DNA of 12,803 nucleotides, from assembly GCA_903958915.1 (NCBI GenBank), contig CAJBVC010000648.1, positions 1 through 12,803 of the forward strand, read 5' to 3'. How positions within the stretch are numbered: the first letter of the stretch is position 1; every line of letters starts with the position of its first letter. The translations under genes and the position numbers were made by a program. The notes beneath the pieces were generated by a model. It was given only the letters and a program-made list of their open reading frames with translations, was not told where the DNA came from and did not search any database. Positions 7,045 through 12,803 of this stretch are shown one piece after another. This stretch comes from an uncultured beta proteobacterium. GTDB lineage: Bacteria; Pseudomonadota; Gammaproteobacteria; Burkholderiales; Burkholderiaceae_C.

Positions 7045-8769
7045 TTAGTGCGAATCGCGCGGCACGGCGGCCCCGCTTGACCCCACCAGGACGTCCAGGT
7101 CGGCGCCTAGATGCGCCTGCTGCACGCCGTCGACATAAATCTTGTACCAACCGCGCAGCGGCAAATGGGGCGCTACCCATAGCGCACGTCGCCGTGCCAG
7201 TTCCGCGTCGCTGATGTCAAGATGCAAACGGCGACCCGGCACGTCGAGTTCAATCATGTCGCCGCTTTGCACCAGCGCCAGTGGCCCGCCTATCGCGGCC
7301 TCCGGAGAAACGTGCAACACAACCGTGCCGTATGCCGTACCACTCATGCGCCCGTCGGAGATGCGGACCATGTCGGAGATACCTTTGCGCAACACTTTAG
7401 GGGGAAGGGGCATATTGCCGACCTCGGCAAAACCGGGGTAGCCTTTGGGACCCGCGCCTTTGAGCACCATCACGCAGCTTTCATCGATATCGAGTTGTTC
7501 GTCGTTGATGCGGGCATGCAGATCCTCGATGCTTTCGAACACCACGGCACGGCCACGGTGCACCAACAGCGATGGCGTCGATGCCGACGGTTTGATAATC
7601 GCGCCGTTCGGTGCCAGATTGCCTTTTAGTACCACGATGCCCGCTTTGTCTTTGAACGGTGCGCTCAGCGGCATGATCACTTTGCGGTCATAGCACTCGG
7701 CTTCGGCATTGTTGACGCCAATGGTTGACCCATTCACAGTCATGGCATCTCGGTGGATCAGTTGATCCAGTTCACGGATCACGGCTGGCAGCCCACCGGC
7801 GTAGTAAAAGTCTTCCATCAGGTATTGGCCGGATGGCTGCAGATTGACTAGGCAAGGTGTATCGGAGCCGATGGCGTCCCAGTCTTCAAGCGTAAGATGA
7901 ACCCCGATGCGCCCGGCAATCGCGAGCAGATGCACGACAGCATTCGTGGAGCCGCCGATCGCCGCATTCACACGAATCGCATTTTCGAATGCTTTACGCG
8001 TCAGGATCTTCTGCATGGTCAGGTCTTCTTTGACCATTTCCACAATCCGTCTGCCTGACATGTGCGCAAGCACATGTCGGCGCGCGTCCACCGCAGGTAT
8101 TGCCGCGTTGTGTGGCAGAGACATGCCGAGCGCCTCGACCATTGAGGCCATGGTTGAGGCAGTGCCCATTGTCATGCAATGACCACGCGAACGGTTCATG
8201 CCAGATTCGGCATCGATGAATTCCTCCATACTAATTTTTCCTGCCCGCACGGCTTCCGACATTTGCCAAACACCCGTGCCTGAACCGATGACCTTGTCTT
8301 TGTGGTGACCGTTCAACATCGGGCCGCCGGATATGCCAATCGTTGGCAAATTGCAGCTGGCCGCTCCCATTAGGAGTGCGGGAGTCGTTTTGTCGCAGCC
8401 CATCAGAAGCACGACGCCATCTATCGGATTACCACGTATGGACTCCTCTACATCCATCGAAGCGAGATTGCGGAACAGCATTGCAGTCGGACGTAGATTG
8501 GATTCGCCTAGTGACATCACGGGAAACTCGACGGGGAAGCCACCCGCCTCATACACGCCCCGCTTCACAAATTCGGCAAGCTCACGGAAGTGAGAGTTGC
8601 ACGGGGTCAACTCGGACCATGTGTTGCATATGCCAATGACCGGTCTACCGTCAAACAGGTGATGTGGAAAACCCTGATTTTTCATCCAACTGCGGTGAAT
8701 GAAACCATCTTTATCAGCTTTGCCGAACCAGGCCTGGCTGCGAAGTTTTTTACCGGAGTGGCTTGTCAT
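7045..8769 (-). CDS. IlvD/Edd-family sugar-acid dehydratase (L-arabinonate dehydratase-like)
   Basis: A 574-residue iron-sulfur dehydratase of the IlvD/Edd family, removing water from an aldonic acid to give a 2-keto-3-deoxy acid in the cytosol. Its closest resemblance is to L-arabinonate/D-xylonate-type dehydratases rather than dihydroxyacid dehydratase. It shares LRSQAWFGKADKDGFIHR at the N terminus, NTWSELTPCN, the long RPTAMLFRNLASM block, MGCDKTTPALLMGAAS, VGNMPLPPKVL, and the characteristic C-terminal RDSH. The three cluster cysteines C57, C125 and C198 are present, consistent with the [2Fe-2S] form, and the catalytic serine is probably S476 in GRMSGTAYG. Length fits the roughly 570-580 of that subgroup. 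It lies 30 bases after dgoA and 26 before the DHDPS-family gene. The pairing with dgoK and dgoA suggests a six-carbon aldonate such as galactonate or a stereoisomer, but this subgroup's substrates cannot be told apart by eye. Confidence 0.92.
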   Translation of the reverse strand: MTSHSGKKLRSQAWFGKADKDGFIHRSWMKNQGFPHHLFDGRPVIGICNTWSELTPCNSHFRELAEFVKRGVYEAGGFPVEFPVMSLGESNLRPTAMLFRNLASMDVEESIRGNPIDGVVLLMGCDKTTPALLMGAASCNLPTIGISGGPMLNGHHKDKVIGSGTGVWQMSEAVRAGKISMEEFIDAESGMNRSRGHCMTMGTASTMASMVEALGMSLPHNAAIPAVDARRHVLAHMSGRRIVEMVKEDLTMQKILTRKAFENAIRVNAAIGGSTNAVVHLLAIAGRIGVHLTLEDWDAIGSDTPCLVNLQPSGQYLMEDFYYAGGLPAVIRELDQLIHRDAMTVNGSTIGVNNAEAECYDRKVIMPLSAPFKDKAGIVVLKGNLAPNGAIIKPSASTPSLLVHRGRAVVFESIEDLHARINDEQLDIDESCVMVLKGAGPKGYPGFAEVGNMPLPPKVLRKGISDMVRISDGRMSGTAYGTVVLHVSPEAAIGGPLALVQSGDMIELDVPGRRLHLDISDAELARRRALWVAPHLPLRGWYKIYVDGVQQAHLGADLDVLVGSSGAAVPRDSH

Positions 8770-8799
8770 GATGCGCTTTCTTTGATGGGGTACGACACT

Positions 8800-9435
8800 T
8801 CACGCAGCGAGCAAATTCCATGCTTGAACGAAACGCCGTGCGTTGGCTGCCGTTTGATCAAGGGTCTGGCCGGGACGGTACAAAGCAGAGCCCAGGCCAA
8901 ATCCACTGGCGCCGGCCTTGCAGTAGGCCTGCATACTTTCCGGGGTGATTCCGCCCACCGGCAGCATCAAAGTGCTGGGCAGAAGCACCGAACGCATCGC
9001 TGCCAGAGCGGCAGGGCTGACCAGTTCCGCTGGGAAGAACTTGAGCGCATCCGCGCCTGCTGCAAGCGCAGCGAACGCTTCAGTAGGTGTCACCACACCG
9101 GGGGCGCATATCAGACCGATGTCCTTGGCGGCGCGAATGACACCTGGGTCTGAGTGCGGCATCACGATGATTTGCCCTCCCGCGCTGGCGACTTCGCGCA
9201 CCTGCGTTACGGACAGTACGGTACCTGCGCCGACGATGCAGTCCACGGGTAGGCTTTCGCGCAAGCGTTGGATGCTATGCAAGGGCTTGGGTGAATTCAG
9301 CGGGACTTCAATCACACGGAAACCGCATTCCAGCAGCATTGCTCCCAACTCAACGACTTCGTCTCCCGTGACGCCACGCAAAATGGCAATCAGCGGCAAC
9401 CGCTGAAGGCAGTGCCTAAAGAGTTCAGGCAACAT
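8800..9435 (-). CDS. dgoA: 2-dehydro-3-deoxy-6-phosphogalactonate aldolase
   Basis: A 211-residue class I aldolase of the KDPG/KHG family that cleaves 2-keto-3-deoxy-6-phosphogalactonate to pyruvate and glyceraldehyde 3-phosphate, the last step of the De Ley-Doudoroff pathway. It closely follows E. coli DgoA: LPLIAILRG at about 13-21, GFRVIEVPLNSP at 38-49 with the catalytic Glu at 43, VGAGTVL at 68-74, and ALKFFPAE at 130-137 with the Schiff-base lysine K132. A C-terminal GLGSALYRPGQ also matches. The chosen ATG at 9433-9435 has GGAG seven bases upstream and begins where the family begins. A longer frame to 9528 would add 31 atypical residues inside dgoK. The start overlaps the end of dgoK by 11 bases, which indicates translational coupling of kinase and aldolase. 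KDPG aldolase (Eda) is an alternative, but the adjacent galactonokinase makes DgoA the better call. Confidence 0.93.
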   Translation of the reverse strand: MLPELFRHCLQRLPLIAILRGVTGDEVVELGAMLLECGFRVIEVPLNSPKPLHSIQRLRESLPVDCIVGAGTVLSVTQVREVASAGGQIIVMPHSDPGVIRAAKDIGLICAPGVVTPTEAFAALAAGADALKFFPAELVSPAALAAMRSVLLPSTLMLPVGGITPESMQAYCKAGASGFGLGSALYRPGQTLDQTAANARRFVQAWNLLAA

Positions 9436-10450
9436 GAGTCGTCTCCGGTTGAGGAACCAAGCCCGAAGCCAAGGCGATTTGCCAAAGTCCCTGCGGTGCG
9501 GTGTTGTCAAGCACAACATTTGAGGCATGGCCTACAGCCGCCAGTGCATGCCCATAGCGCTGGGTTAGCACGGGCGATCCGATCAAAGCCAACGGAGAGT
9601 CCTGTAACACGTCCGGACCACGTAAGGCCGCGGCCAACTCAGTGCCAATCAATAGACCAGACAGATAGTCAGGCAACGCATCGGAAGGCAGTTCACCCGT
9701 GAGTTCCATCGAACGAACGCTGAAAAGCAATGTGATGAGTTTGCCCGGCGCGGCCTTATAGCCAAGCTCCACACCTTGTTCAAACGCTGGTAGATTGATG
9801 GACGGGGTCAGGGCGGCTGGCATCAGGCGCCCCAGAATTGAATGCTGGCGCAACACGGAAAATAGTTCTCCCGCCATGCTGGTCATGAAATGCATCACTG
9901 AGCCCGCCTCTACCCATGCCCACTTCGAATGGGTTCCTGGCAGCACTAGGCAAACTCGCTCGGCCAATTCGTGGTGGAGGTACAAGGCGCCGAGGATCTG
10001 GACTTCCTCACCGCGCATGACATCGGGAAGAATGTCCGCGCCCACGTTCTTGCGGCGACGTGGCAAAAGAAGCCCCGGCGCAATATGGACATCGATACCC
10101 AGGCGACTCCTGACGTGTACCAAGCGGCTCGAAAGTGAAGCCAAGTCCGCAGGGCATGACACGTAGGGGGCTTCACACCATCCTTGTGCGCTGCCAACCA
10201 TGCCGCAGGCAATTACGGGCAAGAGTGGCCAGCGCGCTATCCAATCGCCTGCAATCAATTCAAAGGCGAGATCGAAGCCGCCGTTGGCTGGCGGGCTTGG
10301 CAATTGCTGAATTCCCCACGCAGCCTCGCGGTGGATGGCCACCTCGCCACGCTTGTCTATTAGGAACGCTCGCAGACTACTGGTTCCCCAATCTAGGGCG
10401 AGTAGCGCAGGTGCTTCGATATCAAAATGCAGGGTGGTCGTTACGGTCAT
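9425..10450 (-). CDS. dgoK: 2-dehydro-3-deoxygalactonokinase
   Basis: A 341-residue sugar-acid kinase of the DgoK family (ASKHA fold) that phosphorylates 2-keto-3-deoxygalactonate at the 6-position with ATP. Matches to E. coli DgoK run in order: ALDWGTSSLRAFL (phosphate-1 loop, about 18-30), CGMVGS (82-87), DVMRGEEVQILG (143-154), PGTHSKW (171-177), MAGELFSVL (192-200), and a C-terminal YLSGLLIGTE. E. coli DgoK is about 290 residues; the extra length is mostly at the N terminus. The ATG at 10448-10450 overlaps the IclR stop in an ATGA junction and has GGGGGA a few bases upstream. An ATG at 10463-10465 would add five residues and is the alternative. The gene sits between its probable regulator and the aldolase that uses its product. 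Confidence 0.93.
   Translation of the reverse strand: MTVTTTLHFDIEAPALLALDWGTSSLRAFLIDKRGEVAIHREAAWGIQQLPSPPANGGFDLAFELIAGDWIARWPLLPVIACGMVGSAQGWCEAPYVSCPADLASLSSRLVHVRSRLGIDVHIAPGLLLPRRRKNVGADILPDVMRGEEVQILGALYLHHELAERVCLVLPGTHSKWAWVEAGSVMHFMTSMAGELFSVLRQHSILGRLMPAALTPSINLPAFEQGVELGYKAAPGKLITLLFSVRSMELTGELPSDALPDYLSGLLIGTELAAALRGPDVLQDSPLALIGSPVLTQRYGHALAAVGHASNVVLDNTAPQGLWQIALASGLVPQPETTHVA
9443..9446 (-). promoter_or_regulatory. Ribosome binding site deciding the dgoA start
   Basis: GGAG on the minus strand, inside the 3' end of dgoK, is seven bases before the ATG at 9433-9435. It supports the short, family-length form of the aldolase. Confidence 0.7.
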
Positions 10451-11250
10451 CTTTCCCCCGTCCATCCCAGCTCTCGTGAAATCGCCTCAGCAGTCGCACG
10501 GACCAGCGGCCCCAACTGCTCAAGCCTTTCTAGTGGCATATAGGGTAAGGTGCTTGCTACGCTGACCCCTGCAATCACGCCACCTGTTGCATCTCGAACT
10601 GCCGAAGCTACGCAACGGATGCTCGGCTCGTTTTCCTCTAGGTCAAAGACGTATCCACGTTCTTCTCCCTCTAGGATGGCTAGTTGGAAGGCGTCAAATC
10701 CCAGGACATTTGGCGGCGGTACTTGTAGGCTTCTGTGCGTCTGCCGAGCCGCTTCGTACAGGGCTGGCCATTGGTCACGGGGCAATGCCGGCGTAAGCGC
10801 CTTGCCGATCCCAGTTGTCGCCAGCGGCATCCGATGCCCGATGCGCGACCTCATTTCCAGCCCGCGTGTCCCAGATATCTTGTCCAAATACATAACTTCC
10901 TGTCCCACAACAACGCCAAAGTGGATGGTGTCGCTGGTTTGGTCGGCGAGCTTTTGAAGATGTGGACGAGCAAGCGCGTTAAGCGAAAGCTGTTCGAGGG
11001 CAACTGCGCCCAATCCGATTAGCTTTGGTCCCAGAAAATACTGGTCTGGACGCACATGTCGCAGATAGCCAGCAGCGAGTAACCCACGCAAGATGCGATG
11101 GGTTGTACTCCGGGGCGAGCCCAAATGTTCGGAAATCTGCCCTACCGTTCGGGCCCCACCGGCAACAAATTCAATCAAAGCAAATCCACGCAGCATCGTT
11201 TGTGTGCCCGCGCTCTGGCTCTGAGGTTTCATTGCATCCGTCTTGTTCAT
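10447..11250 (-). CDS. IclR-family transcriptional regulator of the sugar-acid operon
   Basis: A 267-residue DNA-binding regulator of the IclR family. The N-terminal winged helix-turn-helix covers about residues 18-65 (TVGQISEHLGSPRSTTHRIL as the HTH core). The C-terminal effector domain shows the family signatures GHRMPLATTGIGKA (138-151), DLEENEPSIRCVASAV (203-218) and VIAGVSVAS near 225-233. The ATG at 11248-11250 was chosen because it follows a strong promoter by about 20 bases and has GGA six to eight bases upstream. A TTG at 11284-11286 lies upstream of the -10 box and is excluded, and an ATG at 11230-11232 is possible but has no ribosome binding site. It is the first gene of the cluster and is translationally coupled to dgoK, so it probably regulates its own operon. 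The inducer is likely the imported acid or a 2-keto-3-deoxy intermediate, by inference. Confidence 0.92.
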   Translation of the reverse strand: MNKTDAMKPQSQSAGTQTMLRGFALIEFVAGGARTVGQISEHLGSPRSTTHRILRGLLAAGYLRHVRPDQYFLGPKLIGLGAVALEQLSLNALARPHLQKLADQTSDTIHFGVVVGQEVMYLDKISGTRGLEMRSRIGHRMPLATTGIGKALTPALPRDQWPALYEAARQTHRSLQVPPPNVLGFDAFQLAILEGEERGYVFDLEENEPSIRCVASAVRDATGGVIAGVSVASTLPYMPLERLEQLGPLVRATAEAISRELGWTGER

Positions 11251-11265
11251 TCTTAGTCCAATTGC

Positions 11266-11277
11266 GTTCGCGTGAAC
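11266..11277. promoter_or_regulatory. Palindrome over the predicted transcription start, candidate IclR operator
   Basis: GTTC-GCGT-GAAC is an inverted repeat with a four-base spacer. It overlaps the downstream edge of the -10 box and the predicted start of transcription. GTTCG/CGAAC half-sites are common in operators of IclR-family regulators. Binding here would block RNA polymerase, so it is a good candidate for autorepression. This has not been shown experimentally. Confidence 0.4.
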
Positions 11278-11304
11278 TATAAGCAAACAATTTCATAGTG
11301 TCAA
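11276..11304 (-). promoter_or_regulatory. Near-consensus sigma-70 promoter for the iclR-dgo operon
   Basis: On the minus strand the -35 element TTGACA (11304 to 11299) is followed by exactly 17 bases and the -10 element TATAGT (11281 to 11276). Transcription should start near 11269, giving a leader of about 19 bases before the IclR ATG. With all six -35 bases and five of six -10 bases matching consensus, it should be strong unless repressed, which fits a catabolic operon under negative control. Confidence 0.75.
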
Positions 11305-11317
11305 TAAATAACAGTGG

Positions 11318-11334
11318 CTCTCAATATATGAGAG
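11318..11334. promoter_or_regulatory. 17-bp palindrome upstream of the -35 box, candidate regulator site
   Basis: CTCTCA-ATATA-TGAGAG is a perfect six-base inverted repeat with a five-base AT spacer, centred about 57 bases upstream of the predicted transcription start. That placement suits an activator or a second operator. It differs in sequence from the GTTC/GAAC palindrome, so it may bind a different protein. Confidence 0.4.
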
Positions 11335-11945
11335 TACTATGTGCGACGATTTGAGATTCAGTTGGCCGTCAACGCCAAATTGGTTTGCTGTGGATGCTTT
11401 GTTTGAGTTCCTGTCTTGACCGATTTGGTGATGCGATTCATGCACCGTGATACGAATCGATCGTCCAAACGATGGCCCGCCAAGTTGGCTGAATATCAAA
11501 CTGAATCTGTGCAGCACGTTAGTCAGGGAAGGCTTGTCCGCATCGTGCCCAGCCTGCAAGTTTGGCCACCCATGTAAAGGACACTTGCCGCCTTTGACGC
11601 GAGTTTGTGGAACATCTGCACAAGACAACCCAACACGACAGCAAGCACCCTGGCTGTCCTACATTCGACTTCAAAATTTGTGAGGCTGAGTCCGGTAGGC
11701 TTCGCACGTCCGGTGGGCTTGACATTGCTGTGCGTTACGGCCTGTCCCATCAATCGCGACAGACAGCTTTGGGCGCACAGTTCCAGCTCGCGAATGACCG
11801 TAACCTGGGAGGCGGACTTGAAGTTCAGCTTTCCGGCCATCAAGTCGTAGAGATGAATCTCAGGTCGTGGCCCGAACCTGCCATCCGTCGCTGCAGAGAG
11901 CAACCCTAGCGTCCGCCTAAATCAGTGCCTGAAGCGAGTAATCGA
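11335..11945. other. 611-base region with no recognisable gene
   Basis: Between the operon promoter and the stop of the serine hydrolase gene, several overlapping frames of 65-126 residues are open on both strands. None has a family motif, a convincing ribosome binding site or a consistent coding pattern that I can recognise. The longest, on the minus strand at 11523-11903, resembles no family I know. A plus-strand segment near 11712-11741 reads GGLDIAVRYG, reminiscent of LysR effector domains, but its surroundings do not fit. The stretch may be decayed coding DNA. No intrinsic terminator with a T tract was found after the hydrolase stop. Confidence 0.45.
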
Positions 11946-12803
11946 TCAGTGCCCACTGTCTTTCATTAAATGCAGTGCCATGGCGTGATATGCAGGTAAC
12001 GAATGCGGGTCGATGCCCAGGTTGCCAGCAATGTGGTGGGAGGCGTAGCGGGCAATGACCATCTGCGCCATCGGATCAATGTAAATTGCCTGTCCATGGA
12101 TACCACGGGCCATATAGGCCCCATGGCTGTTATGCGATATCCACCACATGTTACGGTAGCTCCAGCCCGGTAGGGTGTGATAGCCGGCAGGGGCAAACTT
12201 CAGAGGATCCGCACCTTTGCGTATGTCGCCAATCACGGCTTTGGGAACCACTTGCTGTCCCGTGGCCCATCCATCATTGCGCATCAATTCACCAAAACGT
12301 GCGAGATCTCGCAGGCAGGTATTCAAGCCGCCGCCGGCAAACTCTGTGCCTTCAGTATCAACCGTGATATACGCATCGTGCTCGGCACCGATACGGCTCC
12401 ATATTCTTTGCGACAAAAGTTGTGCGAGCGACTGTCCTGTGACGCGCCGAATAATCCAGCCCAGGGCATCGGTGTTAATGGTTTTATAAGTGAAGCTTAC
12501 GTCATGGTTGCCCAGCTTCTTTACGCTCTGAAGAAACTCATAAAAACTCTGCACACCTTGATAATCGGGAGGTCTAGGCAACAACCCACCGGCGCGGGAA
12601 TGCGCCCAAATTTCAGCATTAGGGTCGGTGTAGACCTCGCTGTACTGCAATGCAGTTGTCATGTCCAGAACCTGTCGAACCGTGGCATCGCCAAACGCAC
12701 TTCTTTCAAGTTCTGGAACATAGTGCGCAACACTTACAGTGTCATCGAGAAGCCCCTCGTGAACCAGACAGGCGGCGATCGTGCCGATGAAAGATTTGGT
12801 GAC
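11946..12803 (-). CDS. Serine hydrolase, beta-lactamase/6-aminohexanoate-dimer hydrolase type (N terminus outside window)
   Basis: The last 285 residues of a class C beta-lactamase-fold serine hydrolase. The frame stays open to the window edge, so the start lies beyond 12803. The first visible residues VTKSFIGTIAACLVHEGLL are the rest of an S-x-x-K box whose nucleophilic serine codon would lie just outside the window. The lysine (visible residue 3) is seen. FTYKTINTDALGWI around visible residues 104-117 supplies the probable active-site tyrosine, as in NylB-type enzymes, and RGIHGQAIYIDP near 233-244 stands in for the KTG box. GGGLNTCLRDLARFGELM near 157-174 is also typical. Such proteins cleave esters, amides or peptides; the substrate here is unknown. 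It is transcribed towards the sugar-acid operon but is separated from it by about 600 bases and a strong promoter, so it is probably a separate unit. Confidence 0.88.
   Translation of the reverse strand, partial: VTKSFIGTIAACLVHEGLLDDTVSVAHYVPELERSAFGDATVRQVLDMTTALQYSEVYTDPNAEIWAHSRAGGLLPRPPDYQGVQSFYEFLQSVKKLGNHDVSFTYKTINTDALGWIIRRVTGQSLAQLLSQRIWSRIGAEHDAYITVDTEGTEFAGGGLNTCLRDLARFGELMRNDGWATGQQVVPKAVIGDIRKGADPLKFAPAGYHTLPGWSYRNMWWISHNSHGAYMARGIHGQAIYIDPMAQMVIARYASHHIAGNLGIDPHSLPAYHAMALHLMKDSGH

Noticed and set aside
7019..7180. 54-residue N-terminal extension of the DHDPS-family protein
   Set aside because: It is Arg-rich, overlaps the dehydratase gene in another frame, and the ATG at 7018 has a ribosome binding site and starts at the usual first barrel strand.
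9436..9528. 31-residue N-terminal extension of the aldolase
   Set aside because: The extension lies inside dgoK, is unlike the family, and the internal ATG at 9435 has a good ribosome binding site and gives the normal length.
11251..11286. Longer IclR start at a TTG (11284-11286)
   Set aside because: It would place the start codon upstream of the predicted -10 box and transcription start, and the added residues do not resemble the family.
11859..11880. CAGGT/ACCTG stem downstream of the serine hydrolase gene as a terminator
   Set aside because: Short stem, long loop and no T tract.
11607..11909. Plus-strand frame containing GGLDIAVRYG, like the effector domain of LysR-type regulators
   Set aside because: The residues before it only loosely fit and those after it do not follow the LysR pattern; no HTH domain is found upstream in any plus-strand frame. 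Probably coincidence.
1..12803. A CRISPR array, tRNA gene, intact insertion sequence or phage genes
   Set aside because: I looked on both strands for repeated spacers, T-loop motifs, transposase motifs and terminal repeats and saw none.

Overview
The window looks like part of the chromosome of a betaproteobacterium, most likely Burkholderiales (Alcaligenaceae-like). This is inferred from the moderately GC-rich coding DNA and from a complete tripartite tricarboxylate transporter with a Bug-type periplasmic receptor, a family greatly expanded in that group. No rRNA, tRNA, CRISPR array or intact mobile element is visible.

Layout: (1) Bases 1-150 are the 3' end of a plus-strand glyoxalase/VOC gene. 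(2) Bases 151-594 are a convergent gap with no gene I can name. (3) Bases 595-11250 are one long minus-strand catabolic cluster. Read in the direction of transcription it is: IclR regulator, 2-dehydro-3-deoxygalactonokinase (dgoK), 2-dehydro-3-deoxy-6-phosphogalactonate aldolase (dgoA), an IlvD/Edd-type sugar-acid dehydratase, a DHDPS/NanA-family lyase or dehydratase, Bug receptor, TctB, TctA, a broken galactonate dehydratase (dgoD-like) remnant, and two tandem D-2-hydroxyacid dehydrogenases. (4) A near-consensus sigma-70 promoter and two palindromes lie just upstream of the IclR gene. (5) Bases 11335-11945 hold no recognisable gene. (6) Bases 11946-12803 are the C-terminal part of a minus-strand serine hydrolase of the beta-lactamase/6-aminohexanoate-dimer hydrolase type.

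Proposed function (inference): a sugar acid, possibly a keto-sugar acid, is captured by the Bug protein and imported by TctAB. The hydroxyacid dehydrogenases may interconvert keto and hydroxy acids. The IlvD/Edd enzyme dehydrates an aldonate to a 2-keto-3-deoxy acid, DgoK phosphorylates it, and DgoA cleaves the product to pyruvate and glyceraldehyde 3-phosphate. The DHDPS-family enzyme could provide a second, non-phosphorylative exit. Gene ends are tightly packed: an ATGA junction at iclR/dgoK, an 11-base overlap at dgoK/dgoA and a 13-base overlap at tctB/tctA.

The most notable observation is the dgoD-like pseudogene at 2618-2971. It still aligns to the N-terminal part of D-galactonate dehydratase but carries in-frame stops, frameshifts and loss of the catalytic C-terminal domain. 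An unrelated dehydratase of the IlvD/Edd superfamily sits intact in the same operon. This suggests that a classical De Ley-Doudoroff galactonate operon was rewired by exchanging its dehydratase, or changed substrate.
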